DNA of 64,000 nt from JADJXV01 sp046328995 (lineage in GTDB: Bacteria > Bacteroidota > Ignavibacteria > Kapaibacteriales > UBA961): contig JAXLVN010000001.1 of assembly GCA_046328995.1 (NCBI GenBank), positions 124,001 through 188,000 of the forward strand. Reading direction: 5' to 3'. Below the pieces are notes generated by a model. That model ran no database searches, was not told the DNA's origin, and worked only from the letters and a program-made list of their open reading frames with translations. Below are positions 16,932 to 25,825 of the stretch, in pieces (position 1 is the first letter of the stretch; each line of letters starts with the position of its first letter). Position numbers and translations under genes: made by a program.

Positions 16932-17663
16932 ATGAACACAAACCGACGTAATTTTATCAGCGCAGCAAGTATCGCAACCGCGGCGATTGCTACCTCCGCA
17001 ATTACTCCTGCCGAAGCGCATGTCGCTGCCGATGACAAAGAGCCGCTTGGCAAGACAACCAAGCATGAATTGCCCACTCTGCCATATGCCTACGCAGCAC
17101 TCGAGCCGCATATTGATGCCACGACGATGGAAATACATCATTCAAAGCATCATAAAGCGTATGTCGATGGTCTCAATAAAGCCGAAGCCGAACTCGCTAA
17201 AGCAAGGGGAGCCGGGGACTTCGCCATGATACAACATTGGTCAAAACAGTCTGCTTTTCATGGTGGCGGTCATTTTTTGCATTCAATGTTCTGGAAAATT
17301 ATGGCTCCAGCCGGTAAAGGTGGCGGAGGCGAGCCAACGGGTATGCTTTCAGACAAAATCAAAGAGGATTTTGGAAGCTTCGAAATATTCAAAAAACAAT
17401 TTACTGCCGCCGCTGTTGCCGTCGAAGGAAGTGGCTGGGGACTGCTGCAGTATCGCGCTTCCGACAAGCGACTCATCATCGCTCAGGCAGAAAATCAGCA
17501 TAAGTTATCCGCGTGGGGAGTAGTGCCGATTATGGGAATTGATGTCTGGGAACATGCCTATTACCTCAAATATCAGAATAAACGAGCCGATTACGTGGCT
17601 GCCTGGTGGAATGTGGTTAATTGGCCGGAAGTTGCGAAAAATTTAGACGGTGCGATGAAGTAA
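16932..17663 (+). CDS. Tat-exported Mn/Fe superoxide dismutase
   Basis: Removes superoxide (to oxygen and hydrogen peroxide). The 243-residue protein starts with a twin-arginine signal (NRRNFISAASIATAAIATSAITPAEAH), so it is predicted to be exported folded to the periplasm or beyond. The catalytic domain begins near residue 45 (HELPTLPYAYAALEPHID) and keeps the metal ligands His69 (MEIHHSKHH), His117 (GGHFLHSMFW) and the Asp and His of GIDVWEHAYY. Gly residues before the second ligand and the Gln in AENQHKL fit the Mn type, though cambialistic enzymes cannot be excluded. Export of this fold is less common than a cytosolic location. It ends at a bidirectional terminator shared with truA. Confidence 0.93.
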   Translation: MNTNRRNFISAASIATAAIATSAITPAEAHVAADDKEPLGKTTKHELPTLPYAYAALEPHIDATTMEIHHSKHHKAYVDGLNKAEAELAKARGAGDFAMIQHWSKQSAFHGGGHFLHSMFWKIMAPAGKGGGGEPTGMLSDKIKEDFGSFEIFKKQFTAAAVAVEGSGWGLLQYRASDKRLIIAQAENQHKLSAWGVVPIMGIDVWEHAYYLKYQNKRADYVAAWWNVVNWPEVAKNLDGAMK

Positions 17664-17686
17664 TATATTGAAATTACAGCTAATTA

Positions 17687-17721
17687 AAAAAGCCAAACTG
17701 ATACTGTCAGTTTGGCTTTTT
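17687..17721. terminator. Bidirectional terminator between superoxide dismutase gene and truA
   Basis: Perfect 15-bp stem AAAAAGCCAAACTGA / TCAGTTTGGCTTTTT with a 5-base loop. A-tract and T-tract on opposite sides serve the two convergent genes. Confidence 0.92.
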
Positions 17722-17743
17722 ACGTGTATTATGGAGATAGGAT

Positions 17744-18520
17744 TTACACATTAATCGTTGGCTCGAGATGGTCGAGCATTTCATCGCCCGGATAATAGAC
17801 GCGCTCGAGGAAGAGTCCGGATGGCGGCGAAGTAAGCCGCGCCGGCTCATTGGAATAAGTGCGGAGATAGTTCTCGACTTCCGGAATGGAGAGCTTGCCG
17901 CGACCGACTTCAGCGATAGTGCCGACGAGCCGGCGAACGAGATTCCAGATGAAATGGGAGCCAACTATTCTGATTAAAATCAGGTCGTTATGTTCTTTCA
18001 AAAGCACTTCTTCGATCTTGACTTTGGTGGATTTCTGTTCAGGGTCATCGGCAGTAAACGAACGGAAATCATGCATGCCTTCGAATAATGCGGCGGTCTG
18101 ACACATGAGATTGAAATTCAATCGATCTTTAATCCACCACACATGACGCTTGCCGAATGCAGTGCGCCGCCGGGAAATCTGATAAAGATAGCTCCGGGCG
18201 ATGGCATCGTGGCGGGCGTGGAACTGTTTGTGCGTCTTTTCGACTTCGAGAATGTTGATGTCGGCAGGGAGCAAGTCATTGGTTTTCATGCGGATAATTT
18301 CGGGTCCGAGCATCGAGGGCACTTCGAGATGTGCCACTTGTGCGAGAGCATGAACGCCGGCATCGGTGCGCCCGGAACCGTAGAGTTCGAAATTGTCAGT
18401 ATTGAAGACTTGCTTCATCGCTCCGATGAGTTCGCCTTGTACAGTGCGTGCATTTTTCTGCGCCTGCCAGCCGGAGAAGCGGGTGCCTTCGTATTCGAGA
18501 TAGATTTTAAATCGTGCCAT
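17744..18520 (-). CDS. truA: tRNA pseudouridine synthase A
   Basis: Forms pseudouridine at positions 38-40 in the anticodon stem-loop of tRNAs. The 258-residue protein has the normal TruA length and N-terminus (RFKIYLEYEGTRFSGWQ), with catalytic Asp53 in GSGRTDAGVHA, and the later YLYQISRRR and HFIWNLVRRLVGT motifs. It is preceded on the minus strand by the terminator of the upstream cytochrome gene, so it probably has its own promoter. Confidence 0.96.
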   Translation of the reverse strand: MARFKIYLEYEGTRFSGWQAQKNARTVQGELIGAMKQVFNTDNFELYGSGRTDAGVHALAQVAHLEVPSMLGPEIIRMKTNDLLPADINILEVEKTHKQFHARHDAIARSYLYQISRRRTAFGKRHVWWIKDRLNFNLMCQTAALFEGMHDFRSFTADDPEQKSTKVKIEEVLLKEHNDLILIRIVGSHFIWNLVRRLVGTIAEVGRGKLSIPEVENYLRTYSNEPARLTSPPSGLFLERVYYPGDEMLDHLEPTINV

Positions 18521-18546
18521 AGGAGTATTTGTGTATCATCATAAAA

Positions 18547-18576
18547 AAGCCGGAGCGGATAAAACGGCTCCGGCTT
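18547..18576 (-). terminator. Terminator after diheme cytochrome gene
   Basis: Perfect 10-bp stem AAGCCGGAGC / GCTCCGGCTT with a 10-base loop. On the minus strand it is followed by TTTTTTAT. It lies 23 bp after the stop of the cytochrome gene and upstream of truA. Confidence 0.92.
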
Positions 18577-18598
18577 CGCAGTACTATGCTGCAATATA

Positions 18599-19576
18599 CT
18601 ACTTTTGAGCTACAATACGCACCGGCCCTACATCATTTTTCACCGGCTTGAGGGTGTGGAGGTAGTTCCAGATTGCTTTTATGTCGTTCTCACTCATGTG
18701 CTTATACATCACCCACGGCATAGAGGAGCCATCCGTCTGCGGTCCGGTGTGAATTCGATTATAAAATTGTTCAAAATTCCAATTGACAAGATGACCTGTT
18801 TCTTTATCGGGAGTCAGATTCCTAGTCACATAGGTCACTTTGGGATCTGTCTCACTCGGCATCATAAATCCGCCGGAATAATACTCATTGACATACGCGC
18901 CGGTCGCCATATCGCGATTCGTATGGCAGCCGCGGCAATTAGCGACACTATTTGCTAAGTACTCACCATATTTGGCGGTAGTATCGGAGACCGTTGATAC
19001 AGGGCGCGTGCCGGTGAGTGAACCCATCGGTTTGATGAATATTGCACGGATTCCATCTCCGATAAAATTAAATTCATGGTTCGCGACTTTATTGTTAACC
19101 GGAGTTGTTGACCGGAGATAACTGATAATTGCCGTCAAATCTTCGTCACTTGCGTCGTAAAAATTCATAAAATCGAAAATTGCGCGACCGTCAGAACCTA
19201 CACCATAACGGAGGGTACGGGCGATTTCAGCATCGGTAAATCGGCCGATACCGGTTTCTTTGTCGCTCGTAATATTCCGTGCCCGGACGATGCCGAAGGG
19301 GAGTATAAACTCCCGTCCACCTTTTAAATCAACAATTTCCCCTCGAAACATCTTTGCCGTATCTGCCATTCCGCAGTGGCAGCCGCCGCAATGTGCGGGA
19401 CCGAATGCCAGATATTTACCGCGAGCAATGACAGCACTGTCTGTACTTGCTTTGATATTGGGATACGGCGCATCAAATGTACGGTGCCGCTGTGCAAAGA
19501 TGTAGATCACAAGGATCACAGCGAACGCCCCGAGCACAATGCCGAGCCATTTCAAAATTTGGAGCACAATTTTCAT
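18599..19576 (-). CDS. Membrane-anchored diheme cytochrome c
   Basis: Electron carrier with two covalently bound hemes. An N-terminal hydrophobic anchor (residues about 8-28) is followed by two cytochrome c domains with CxxCH sites CGGCH (Cys63, Cys66, His67) and CRGCH (Cys214, Cys217, His218). In each domain a conserved NITSDKETGIGRFTDAEI or NLTPDKETGHLVNW segment follows, as in the diheme subunits of alcohol/aldehyde dehydrogenases and similar periplasmic oxidoreductases. The partner dehydrogenase is not adjacent. The start at 19576 (MKIVLQ) has an AGGAAGG-like site; an ATG seven codons earlier is less likely. 325 residues. Confidence 0.9.
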   Translation of the reverse strand: MKIVLQILKWLGIVLGAFAVILVIYIFAQRHRTFDAPYPNIKASTDSAVIARGKYLAFGPAHCGGCHCGMADTAKMFRGEIVDLKGGREFILPFGIVRARNITSDKETGIGRFTDAEIARTLRYGVGSDGRAIFDFMNFYDASDEDLTAIISYLRSTTPVNNKVANHEFNFIGDGIRAIFIKPMGSLTGTRPVSTVSDTTAKYGEYLANSVANCRGCHTNRDMATGAYVNEYYSGGFMMPSETDPKVTYVTRNLTPDKETGHLVNWNFEQFYNRIHTGPQTDGSSMPWVMYKHMSENDIKAIWNYLHTLKPVKNDVGPVRIVAQK

Positions 19577-19722
19577 AAGAATCCTTCCTAAAAACAAAAA
19601 AAATAGCCGTTAGCCGGCCGGAAATATCGAAATTCATGATTAGCAATGGGTTATATCATCCATAACTTCGAAAATACTCACTCTTGAAGAATTAACCAAG
19701 TATTATTTCATACAAACGACAA

Positions 19723-19749
19723 GCGGCATACCCGGTACGAGTATGCCGC
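19723..19749 (-). terminator. Hairpin after the MuiA-like gene
   Basis: Perfect 9-bp stem GCGGCATAC / GTATGCCGC with a 9-base loop, 48 bp after the stop of the minus-strand gene. The tail TTGTCGTTTG is only moderately T-rich, so termination is likely but not certain. Confidence 0.55.
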
Positions 19750-19796
19750 ATTGTATTGGTGGTGAGTGCGAAGGTGAGGGGACAGAAATTCAGGGC

Positions 19797-21500
19797 TTAG
19801 TCGCTCAATCCCTGCATACTAAAATCTACCGGATATTCGATTGAAAAATGCAGCTTCCAGTCTTTTTTCTCATTGGGCTTGAGCGTGTGTTTCCAGGTAA
19901 TAACTCCCTGCGGTGACACCGGATTATCCTTTACGGTCGGCTCGAGTTGTTCGATAACAATTTTTTCGTGCTGCGACACCGGCATTTGGTCGAGGACTTC
20001 GACCTGTATGGTATCTTTTTTACGATTGTTTTGGAGGACATACTGATACTTGTATTCCAATACCCGATTTTTGGTAAATACACCCGTGTTCTTGGTTTCC
20101 GTGAGTCTGCTCCGATGTATCGTAATCGATGGATCGACACCAATCGACGCTGCAAATGTCTCCGATGGTGAGATGAACGGCAGTGAAGACTGACTGATGT
20201 AATCGCGGTCGCTGAAGATACTCATTGTACCGGGAAGGATAGGAGTATCGGACGTATTTTTAATGGTTGCTTTGAGATACACATTCAGTGATAGCTTCGG
20301 CGTGCAGCTATAGCCGAATTCCGATGCAAGCTTGAGCTTGGTGATCATTACTTTATGCGCGATATTGTCCGATGGAATGGTCGCCTTGGACGGGATATCG
20401 AACATCGTCGAATAATAATCCGATTCAATCCGTGCAAGTGCTTGAGTGACCGGTGCAAAGTCCGTATTGACTCTGCTGTATGAGTCCGCACTCGCTACAG
20501 AGGATTGAGTGACCACATTGCGTGAACGTGTTCCGCGAACCGAGCCCGGACTGAGCGGAGAATCCTCGGACTGACTCCGTATGGCCACTTGCTTGGGAGG
20601 TTCGCTGCCGTTAATGGTCCACGTCCCGAGCAACGGTTGATTACCGCCAACGTCCGGTCGGGCTGTCGAGAGGGTGAGAGCGACGTTTGTCCAATCTTCT
20701 CCGGTATATTGGCGGATCGATGCTCTGTAGTCGAGCTGTACGTCTTTGGTGGCTTTCTGCACGCGTAAGTCATAGACAGGAGTCCAGCTTGCACCCTGCA
20801 CGACATAACTTGTGTTGAGTTCGATTTCACCCGAACGTGTTACATCGAGTTCGACAAGCACGGTTTTGACCTGTTTAGAGCCGACAGACTGCGTATTCGA
20901 ATTGGCTAGCTGGCGCAATGAGTCAATTTTTATGCGTAATTCTGCATTTTGTCGCTCGTATTTACGCTGCTCGATGGTCAGTTTTTGAGAATTTCCACCG
21001 TAAAAGTCCACGAATTTTTGCCAGTCATCAGCTGTAGGTCGCGTAAGCTTGAGTTGCTCATTGATAGAAGCGCCGGTTTGAATCTTGATCTGATCGAGAA
21101 ATGCTTTTTGTGTGTTGATAATATTGATTTTATCGTTGTTATCCGCTCGCAAAGCTTCGAGTTCTTCAACTTTGTCATAATACTTTTTCCGCCGGGCTGC
21201 CTGTACGCTGTCCGGCAAAGGCGGCACAGAGGTCGTGGCCTTGACTTGAATATCGAGTATTGCAGCGCCGACCGCCTCACCGGAGACGCGCACGGAATTG
21301 TCGTCAAGACCGTAGGGAAGTCCTTCAAACGCAACCGTATAGACGCCAACCGGCAGGGAAATGCGCCCTGTACGGGAGACGAGTGCTCTGTCCTGATAGA
21401 CCGTCACGGCATCAATTTTTGAGGAAATGGGCTTGGGTTCAGCGGCAAAGACACAAGTGACCGCAACGAGTGACATCATCACTCCAAAGATTCGTTTCAT
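19797..21500 (-). CDS. Exported DUF4139 / mucoidy-inhibitor MuiA family protein
   Basis: Secreted or periplasmic protein of 567 residues, with a signal peptide (about 1-20, ending VFAAEP). The N-terminal DUF4140-type domain (about 28-100; KIDAVTVYQDRALVSRTG and YGLDDNSVRVSG) leads to a coiled-coil segment (about 103-205). The C-terminal DUF4139 domain (about 215-565) contains NTSYVVQGASWTPVYDLRV and DWTNVALTLSTARP, the family hallmarks. MuiA is named from an effect on mucoidy in E. coli; the biochemical role of the family is not known. The GGAG before the ATG supports the start. It lies in a minus-strand set of envelope proteins with heme enzymes, but with its own hairpin. Confidence 0.87.
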   Translation of the reverse strand: MKRIFGVMMSLVAVTCVFAAEPKPISSKIDAVTVYQDRALVSRTGRISLPVGVYTVAFEGLPYGLDDNSVRVSGEAVGAAILDIQVKATTSVPPLPDSVQAARRKKYYDKVEELEALRADNNDKINIINTQKAFLDQIKIQTGASINEQLKLTRPTADDWQKFVDFYGGNSQKLTIEQRKYERQNAELRIKIDSLRQLANSNTQSVGSKQVKTVLVELDVTRSGEIELNTSYVVQGASWTPVYDLRVQKATKDVQLDYRASIRQYTGEDWTNVALTLSTARPDVGGNQPLLGTWTINGSEPPKQVAIRSQSEDSPLSPGSVRGTRSRNVVTQSSVASADSYSRVNTDFAPVTQALARIESDYYSTMFDIPSKATIPSDNIAHKVMITKLKLASEFGYSCTPKLSLNVYLKATIKNTSDTPILPGTMSIFSDRDYISQSSLPFISPSETFAASIGVDPSITIHRSRLTETKNTGVFTKNRVLEYKYQYVLQNNRKKDTIQVEVLDQMPVSQHEKIVIEQLEPTVKDNPVSPQGVITWKHTLKPNEKKDWKLHFSIEYPVDFSMQGLSD

Positions 21501-21868
21501 ACTGTTCTCCTGATTATACTAAAGTAACCTGTCTTGAAGGCGTAGAGGAGGTAGTCGCGGAGATGGTTACAGTCTTCGTGAAATTTTTTTTGAGAATTGA
21601 CGGCAGGTTTACCCGGAGGCAGGTGGCACAGTTGTGGGCAGGAACAACATTCATTACCCGGGAAAACAAGAGAAAGGCCTGCTTCGGTCATCTTGGGATG
21701 CGTAGCAGAAAGTATGATCATTTTACAATGAATTCTCTCGGCACTGCTCCGTTAGATGTTTCGCAATTTTATATGAGATGCCCCACCGGTTCTCCGATTG
21801 TTCTACTCGTTTCAGCGATGAATGGTAGTTGTACGAGGGCGGCGGCGGGGAGGGGGCACATCTACCCG
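21501..21868. other. Intergenic region upstream of the MuiA-like gene
   Basis: About 370 bp between two minus-strand genes. Open frames of up to about 144 codons cross it on the plus strand, but they overlap both flanking genes, lack a plausible RBS and show no recognisable motif. No hairpin or exact TAnnTTTG element was found. Confidence 0.5.
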
Positions 21869-23755
21869 TTAATACGATCCGCCAATACGACGATTGACCT
21901 TTGAAATGCCCGGTATATCAGGCAGTTGCCGTGGTCGTGCCGTCGTGCCGGACGTATCGGTGAGCGTATGAAGAAATGCAAGAAGGTCCTGCTGATCGTG
22001 AAAGCTGAGATGAAGGTTGTCCGGAGGAAGTGTTTGATGAATACCTTCAATTCCAATCCCATGACCACCGCCACGATTGTAAAAATCGATCACCTTTTCA
22101 AGTGAAGTATAGACGCCATTATGCATGTAGGGAGCCGTGAGAGCTATATTACGGAGAGTAGGCGTTTTGAACGCATGTAAGTCGATGGTAGCTTTAGAAA
22201 ATGCATATTTCCCGGGGTCAGGGTCAATCAGAGCGTTGCTCGTATCGGGGGCTGAGGGCACGCCTAGAATTTCTGCTTCGGTTTCAGTGTAATTAGGTGG
22301 AACAGTGCCATTAAAAAAAGGAATAAAATGGCAGGTCGCGCATTTCGCTTTACCGGTAAAGAGCGTAAATCCATGCCGCGCCTGTGCTGAAATTGCAGGT
22401 GTTTCACCACGCATGAAACGGTCAAACGGAGCATGCATCGGTCGCAAGGAACGCACATAGGCGGCAAGAGAAACACGGATATTTTTGTCGGTAATACTCT
22501 TATCGCCGTCATTCGGAAATGCTTGATTGAAAAGATGCTTATATTCAGGGCTACGGTGGAGGAGAGCAACCGTGTGCTCGAGGGAACCGTGCATTTCAAT
22601 CGGATTGGTAATTACTGCCGTTGCCTGGTCTTCGAGATACGTGACATGCATATCGTAGAATTGTGCGTTTTGCATTCCTGCAAACATCAGCGTAGGTGCA
22701 TTGCGAAGCGTTCCGGTCGCTCCTTCAAGCATGCGACTCCGTGGCAGCCCGTCGGTAAAGGCATGCTCCGGCTGATGACAGCTTGCACATGCCCGGTCAG
22801 TTTGGTGAGACAACACAGGGTCAAAAAACAAGAGTTTACCAAGATGCACCACTGCATCAGAGGTTAATCGGGAATAATTGGGTGCGAAAAAATCGGGATT
22901 CCATGCCTCCGGAGAAAAAACACGTACGGCGTCGGGGGATAATGCTGTGCTCCGCGTAGCACCCGAACCCGGTAGCTCTTTGCCGAATGCATACAAAGAC
23001 TCCATCAATGGTGTTGTGTAAGAGATAATATAGTCCGCGCGGTCACATTCCTCAAATTTGTTCGCATTGCGAAGGAACGCTTGCGCTGCGTGTATTCTTT
23101 TGGTCACTTCGCTAATTGTAGCTTTATAATTGCCCGAATAGTAGTCGAGCGTCTGTTGCATTCCGTCGAATGAAGCACATGCTTCAGTGAGGGAATGAAG
23201 AGCGACGGGCGAGTCGAAACCGGTGATTCCAAGGGTCATGATACGAAGTACTTGCAAGCGAATCGCATCGAATATATGCCGGTCGGTGAGTTCAATCTGT
23301 TCGGCAACCTTCCGAATTCTCCGGACATTCGAATGCAGGAGTGCAAGACTGCGGGTGAGCTCATCTCGGCTGCCTGACTCAATTTCCGGAAAAATCAATT
23401 CTTCAACGACCTGAAAGCCTTCCGGCGGATTGATGATTGTCGGGTCTTCATCATCTGCTTTGGCGATGGCAGCACCATTGACTGAACGGGCAGTCAGCGG
23501 ATGATAGTATTCGACCAGGAATTCAATTTTCTTGTAATAATATCGTGCTGTATCAAAGAGTTGCTGCATCTCGGTATCCGGCAATTGCCCGGAATTACCA
23601 CGCTCAAGATGGGCAACGGCGGTATCGAGTTCAATGGCTGTGGAGATGTACCATAGCTTTACCTGCAGTGAGGCACGCGGAGGTACGTCTGAAGACTGAC
23701 ACCCGAGGACAAGGCAAAGGATCGCAACAGAAGCGAGAGAAAGGAAGATTTTCAT
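21869..23755 (-). CDS. Lipoprotein diheme cytochrome c peroxidase with N-terminal helical domain
   Basis: Periplasmic enzyme of the diheme peroxidase (CcpA/MauG) family, which reduces hydrogen peroxide or oxidises a partner protein. The signal ends in a lipobox (LVLG-Cys19), so it is a lipoprotein. Residues about 25-270 are a mostly helical domain of unknown role that ordinary CcpA (about 330 residues) lacks. The catalytic part begins near 280: LGKLLFFDPVLSHQTDRACASCHQ (Cys323, Cys326, His327) and CATCH (Cys472, Cys475, His476), then TPTLRNIALTAPYMHNGVY. It lies 87 bp downstream of a PhoX-like lipoprotein gene, but a strong terminator separates them on the reverse strand of that gap. 628 residues. 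Confidence 0.9.
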   Translation of the reverse strand: MKIFLSLASVAILCLVLGCQSSDVPPRASLQVKLWYISTAIELDTAVAHLERGNSGQLPDTEMQQLFDTARYYYKKIEFLVEYYHPLTARSVNGAAIAKADDEDPTIINPPEGFQVVEELIFPEIESGSRDELTRSLALLHSNVRRIRKVAEQIELTDRHIFDAIRLQVLRIMTLGITGFDSPVALHSLTEACASFDGMQQTLDYYSGNYKATISEVTKRIHAAQAFLRNANKFEECDRADYIISYTTPLMESLYAFGKELPGSGATRSTALSPDAVRVFSPEAWNPDFFAPNYSRLTSDAVVHLGKLLFFDPVLSHQTDRACASCHQPEHAFTDGLPRSRMLEGATGTLRNAPTLMFAGMQNAQFYDMHVTYLEDQATAVITNPIEMHGSLEHTVALLHRSPEYKHLFNQAFPNDGDKSITDKNIRVSLAAYVRSLRPMHAPFDRFMRGETPAISAQARHGFTLFTGKAKCATCHFIPFFNGTVPPNYTETEAEILGVPSAPDTSNALIDPDPGKYAFSKATIDLHAFKTPTLRNIALTAPYMHNGVYTSLEKVIDFYNRGGGHGIGIEGIHQTLPPDNLHLSFHDQQDLLAFLHTLTDTSGTTARPRQLPDIPGISKVNRRIGGSY

Positions 23756-23780
23756 TGAATAGACAAGAGTACGTACGAAG

Positions 23781-23817
23781 AAAAGCGCGGATACTGCTTT
23801 CCGGTATCCGCGCTTTT
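23781..23817 (-). terminator. Terminator between PhoX-like and peroxidase genes
   Basis: Perfect 14-bp stem AAAAGCGCGGATAC / GTATCCGCGCTTTT with a 9-base loop. It lies 26 bp after the stop of the PhoX-like gene on the minus strand and ends in TTTT. Confidence 0.9.
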
Positions 23818-23842
23818 GACAGTAAAAGCAGGGAAGAAGATA

Positions 23843-25315
23843 TTACCGCGGAACACCTTTAAGAATAAGCACTTGGCTTGCCTGCCATTCACTTGCTCTT
23901 TTGGTACCGCCATCGACACCTTTGTACTTGTCGCCGACCCATGTATGCGGCTGCACAGCGAGAGCAAATGTATTGGGAATACCGATAATATCCGATATAT
24001 CAACCATTGCTCCATACTCCCAGGCACCTTTTTTGGAAAGTGCAGGCGCACCTGTCGTGACATCTTTGTTGTACAGGTCTTTGTCTGCTGCATCGCGATG
24101 ATGGTCGAGTTCGCAGACAATTTTTACTTCTTTTGTTGAGAGATTATACTGATAGATATACGAATCATGAGTTTCATCACCGTAGCCGTTGGGGTCTTCC
24201 TGAACATACACATAATTGGTCGTCACACAGATATTATCCGGATCCTGGAATGATTTAGCCGGACCGGTGCGGTCGTCACCGTCCATGATTACTTCGAGTT
24301 TACCTGAAAGCGGACTCGCTGCATCGAGGTTCAAATGATACACACGTCCGTATTTTGTGCGGGATTTATCGGCATTAGTACCGGTATAAGGCTGACCGGT
24401 CACCGTAAAATAGACATCCCGTCCATTACCGCCTTTGCGGTAATCGACATCTTCAACTCTTCCGAATTTAATGGCTTTCTGTACATCCACCAGCGCGTTG
24501 ATTTCTTTACCGGTAAGGGTAGAGGCATTGTCAATTTTTACGAATTCTACATCATACATGGTTCCGATTTTCATATCAGTTTCGATTTGATTTTGGTCTT
24601 TGCGACGGAGCATGTAGAGAGTTCCATTAGATAAATCTCCCACCGTATTACTCATATACATTGCTACCTGACCGCCACTTATACCGGAGTCATCATCGGT
24701 AATCATGATTACGGTTTTACCGCTGTAGGCTGTTTTGGGTAATGGTAATGCATTTTCTGCGCTCCATCGTCCGAAGGCGGGGAGTTCGCGGGAAAGCGAG
24801 GCATTGGTAACAGGGTCAAGCGGATTAATTGCATGCGTCCGTGACTCTTCACCGCTTTCGCCGCAGGTGAGGAACGTAGGACCGAAGCCATGCTCTTCGG
24901 GGGTCGCCATGGTAGCCGAACATAATCTCCAGGTGCCTCCGTCGGAATTAAGGATGTATTCGCCTTTCATTGGCTTGAGAGTTTTGTCAAACGTCACGCG
25001 CGAGACGGCATAGTTATCTTCGTGATTGAGGATCATGGTAAATCCACCATCGCTGTTTTTGAGCCAGCCCATACCATCGGCCGAACCGCCGAAGACAAAG
25101 CTTGGAGACTGATCGAGCTTGTCGTCACTGCCGATAAGGGAGAAGACTTCCACCGACTCAAAGCCGGTCATTTTTTTCACCAATGCCGGAGTAGTAGAAT
25201 AGTTCTTCAGTTCTACTGTAGGAGTAGTTGGCGTCGTCGTTTCATCTTTGCTGCAACCGCTGATGCCGACTACAGCGAGGCCAAGCGAACCTATAAGGGT
25301 ACTTTTCTTGAGCAT
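23843..25315 (-). CDS. PhoX-like (DUF839) lipoprotein
   Basis: Exported lipoprotein of 490 residues; signal MLKKSTLIGSLGLAVVGISGC with Cys21 as the lipidated residue. The mature part matches the DUF839/PhoX beta-propeller pattern: GGFTMILNHEDNYAVSR near residue 85, GRVEDVDYRKGGNGRDVYF in the middle and SFQDPDNICVTTNYVYVQEDPNG, the conserved PhoX-type loop. PhoX enzymes are Ca/Fe-dependent phosphatases; the metal Cys and full active site cannot be confirmed by eye, so phosphatase activity is a possibility, not a call. An exact TAnnTTTG lies 43 bp upstream of the start chosen at 25315; an ATG further upstream at 25360 overlaps that element and was rejected. Confidence 0.75.
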   Translation of the reverse strand: MLKKSTLIGSLGLAVVGISGCSKDETTTPTTPTVELKNYSTTPALVKKMTGFESVEVFSLIGSDDKLDQSPSFVFGGSADGMGWLKNSDGGFTMILNHEDNYAVSRVTFDKTLKPMKGEYILNSDGGTWRLCSATMATPEEHGFGPTFLTCGESGEESRTHAINPLDPVTNASLSRELPAFGRWSAENALPLPKTAYSGKTVIMITDDDSGISGGQVAMYMSNTVGDLSNGTLYMLRRKDQNQIETDMKIGTMYDVEFVKIDNASTLTGKEINALVDVQKAIKFGRVEDVDYRKGGNGRDVYFTVTGQPYTGTNADKSRTKYGRVYHLNLDAASPLSGKLEVIMDGDDRTGPAKSFQDPDNICVTTNYVYVQEDPNGYGDETHDSYIYQYNLSTKEVKIVCELDHHRDAADKDLYNKDVTTGAPALSKKGAWEYGAMVDISDIIGIPNTFALAVQPHTWVGDKYKGVDGGTKRASEWQASQVLILKGVPR

Positions 25316-25357
25316 AATTTCTCTCGTAAATGTTGATAAATTACTACATAACATATG

Positions 25358-25365
25358 CAAAATTA
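25358..25365 (-). promoter_or_regulatory. TAnnTTTG -7 element before the PhoX-like gene
   Basis: Minus strand reads TAATTTTG, an exact consensus match, 43 bp from the start at 25315. Confidence 0.5.
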
Positions 25366-25825
25366 CGGTGTGAACATTACCTCTGTGTAACGCAGATGAT
25401 ATGATGGCATTACCAATCTTCCGGGTAATTTTACGATGCGGTAATGTGTCACTTTATTCTACGGAGAGTGGTGGTGAATGGTGTATTCGTGAGAATAAAA
25501 TGACGGTGGAGCAATTGGCGCTGTAGCCACCGTATTCCAAGACGCGTTTTCGTACTAATTCGAACGGTCATACGGGCGCCGAATAGGATGTTGACTCTGA
25601 CCAATGACCAGGAGTCTGAATACACTGCCTGTCGTCGATAGCATCCGGAAATTGAAGAAAAATTACCGCGCCGACGAGTGTGAACCATCGCCGGAAAGAG
25701 GCAAGTATCAGCCAAGCTGCACAAAATTTCCCGAATAAAAAGAAATAGTATGGTAGTTTGGAAATTATTGGCAAATTTGCAGCAAGTAAATCCATCAACA
25801 ACCACGTTTTTTTCGGAATGTGCGT
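25366..25825. other. 460-bp intergenic region, no gene recognised
   Basis: Divergent spacer between the PhoX-like gene and the giant surface-protein gene. A minus-strand frame of 140 codons (25449-25871) runs into the giant gene and looks like chance. GCAAATTTGCAG near 25773 is palindromic but not a clear operator. No tRNA or stable hairpin was seen. Confidence 0.5.

Noticed and set aside
21470..21904. 144-codon plus-strand open frame between the MuiA-like and peroxidase genes
   Set aside because: It overlaps both flanking genes in antisense, has no RBS and no family features; most likely chance.
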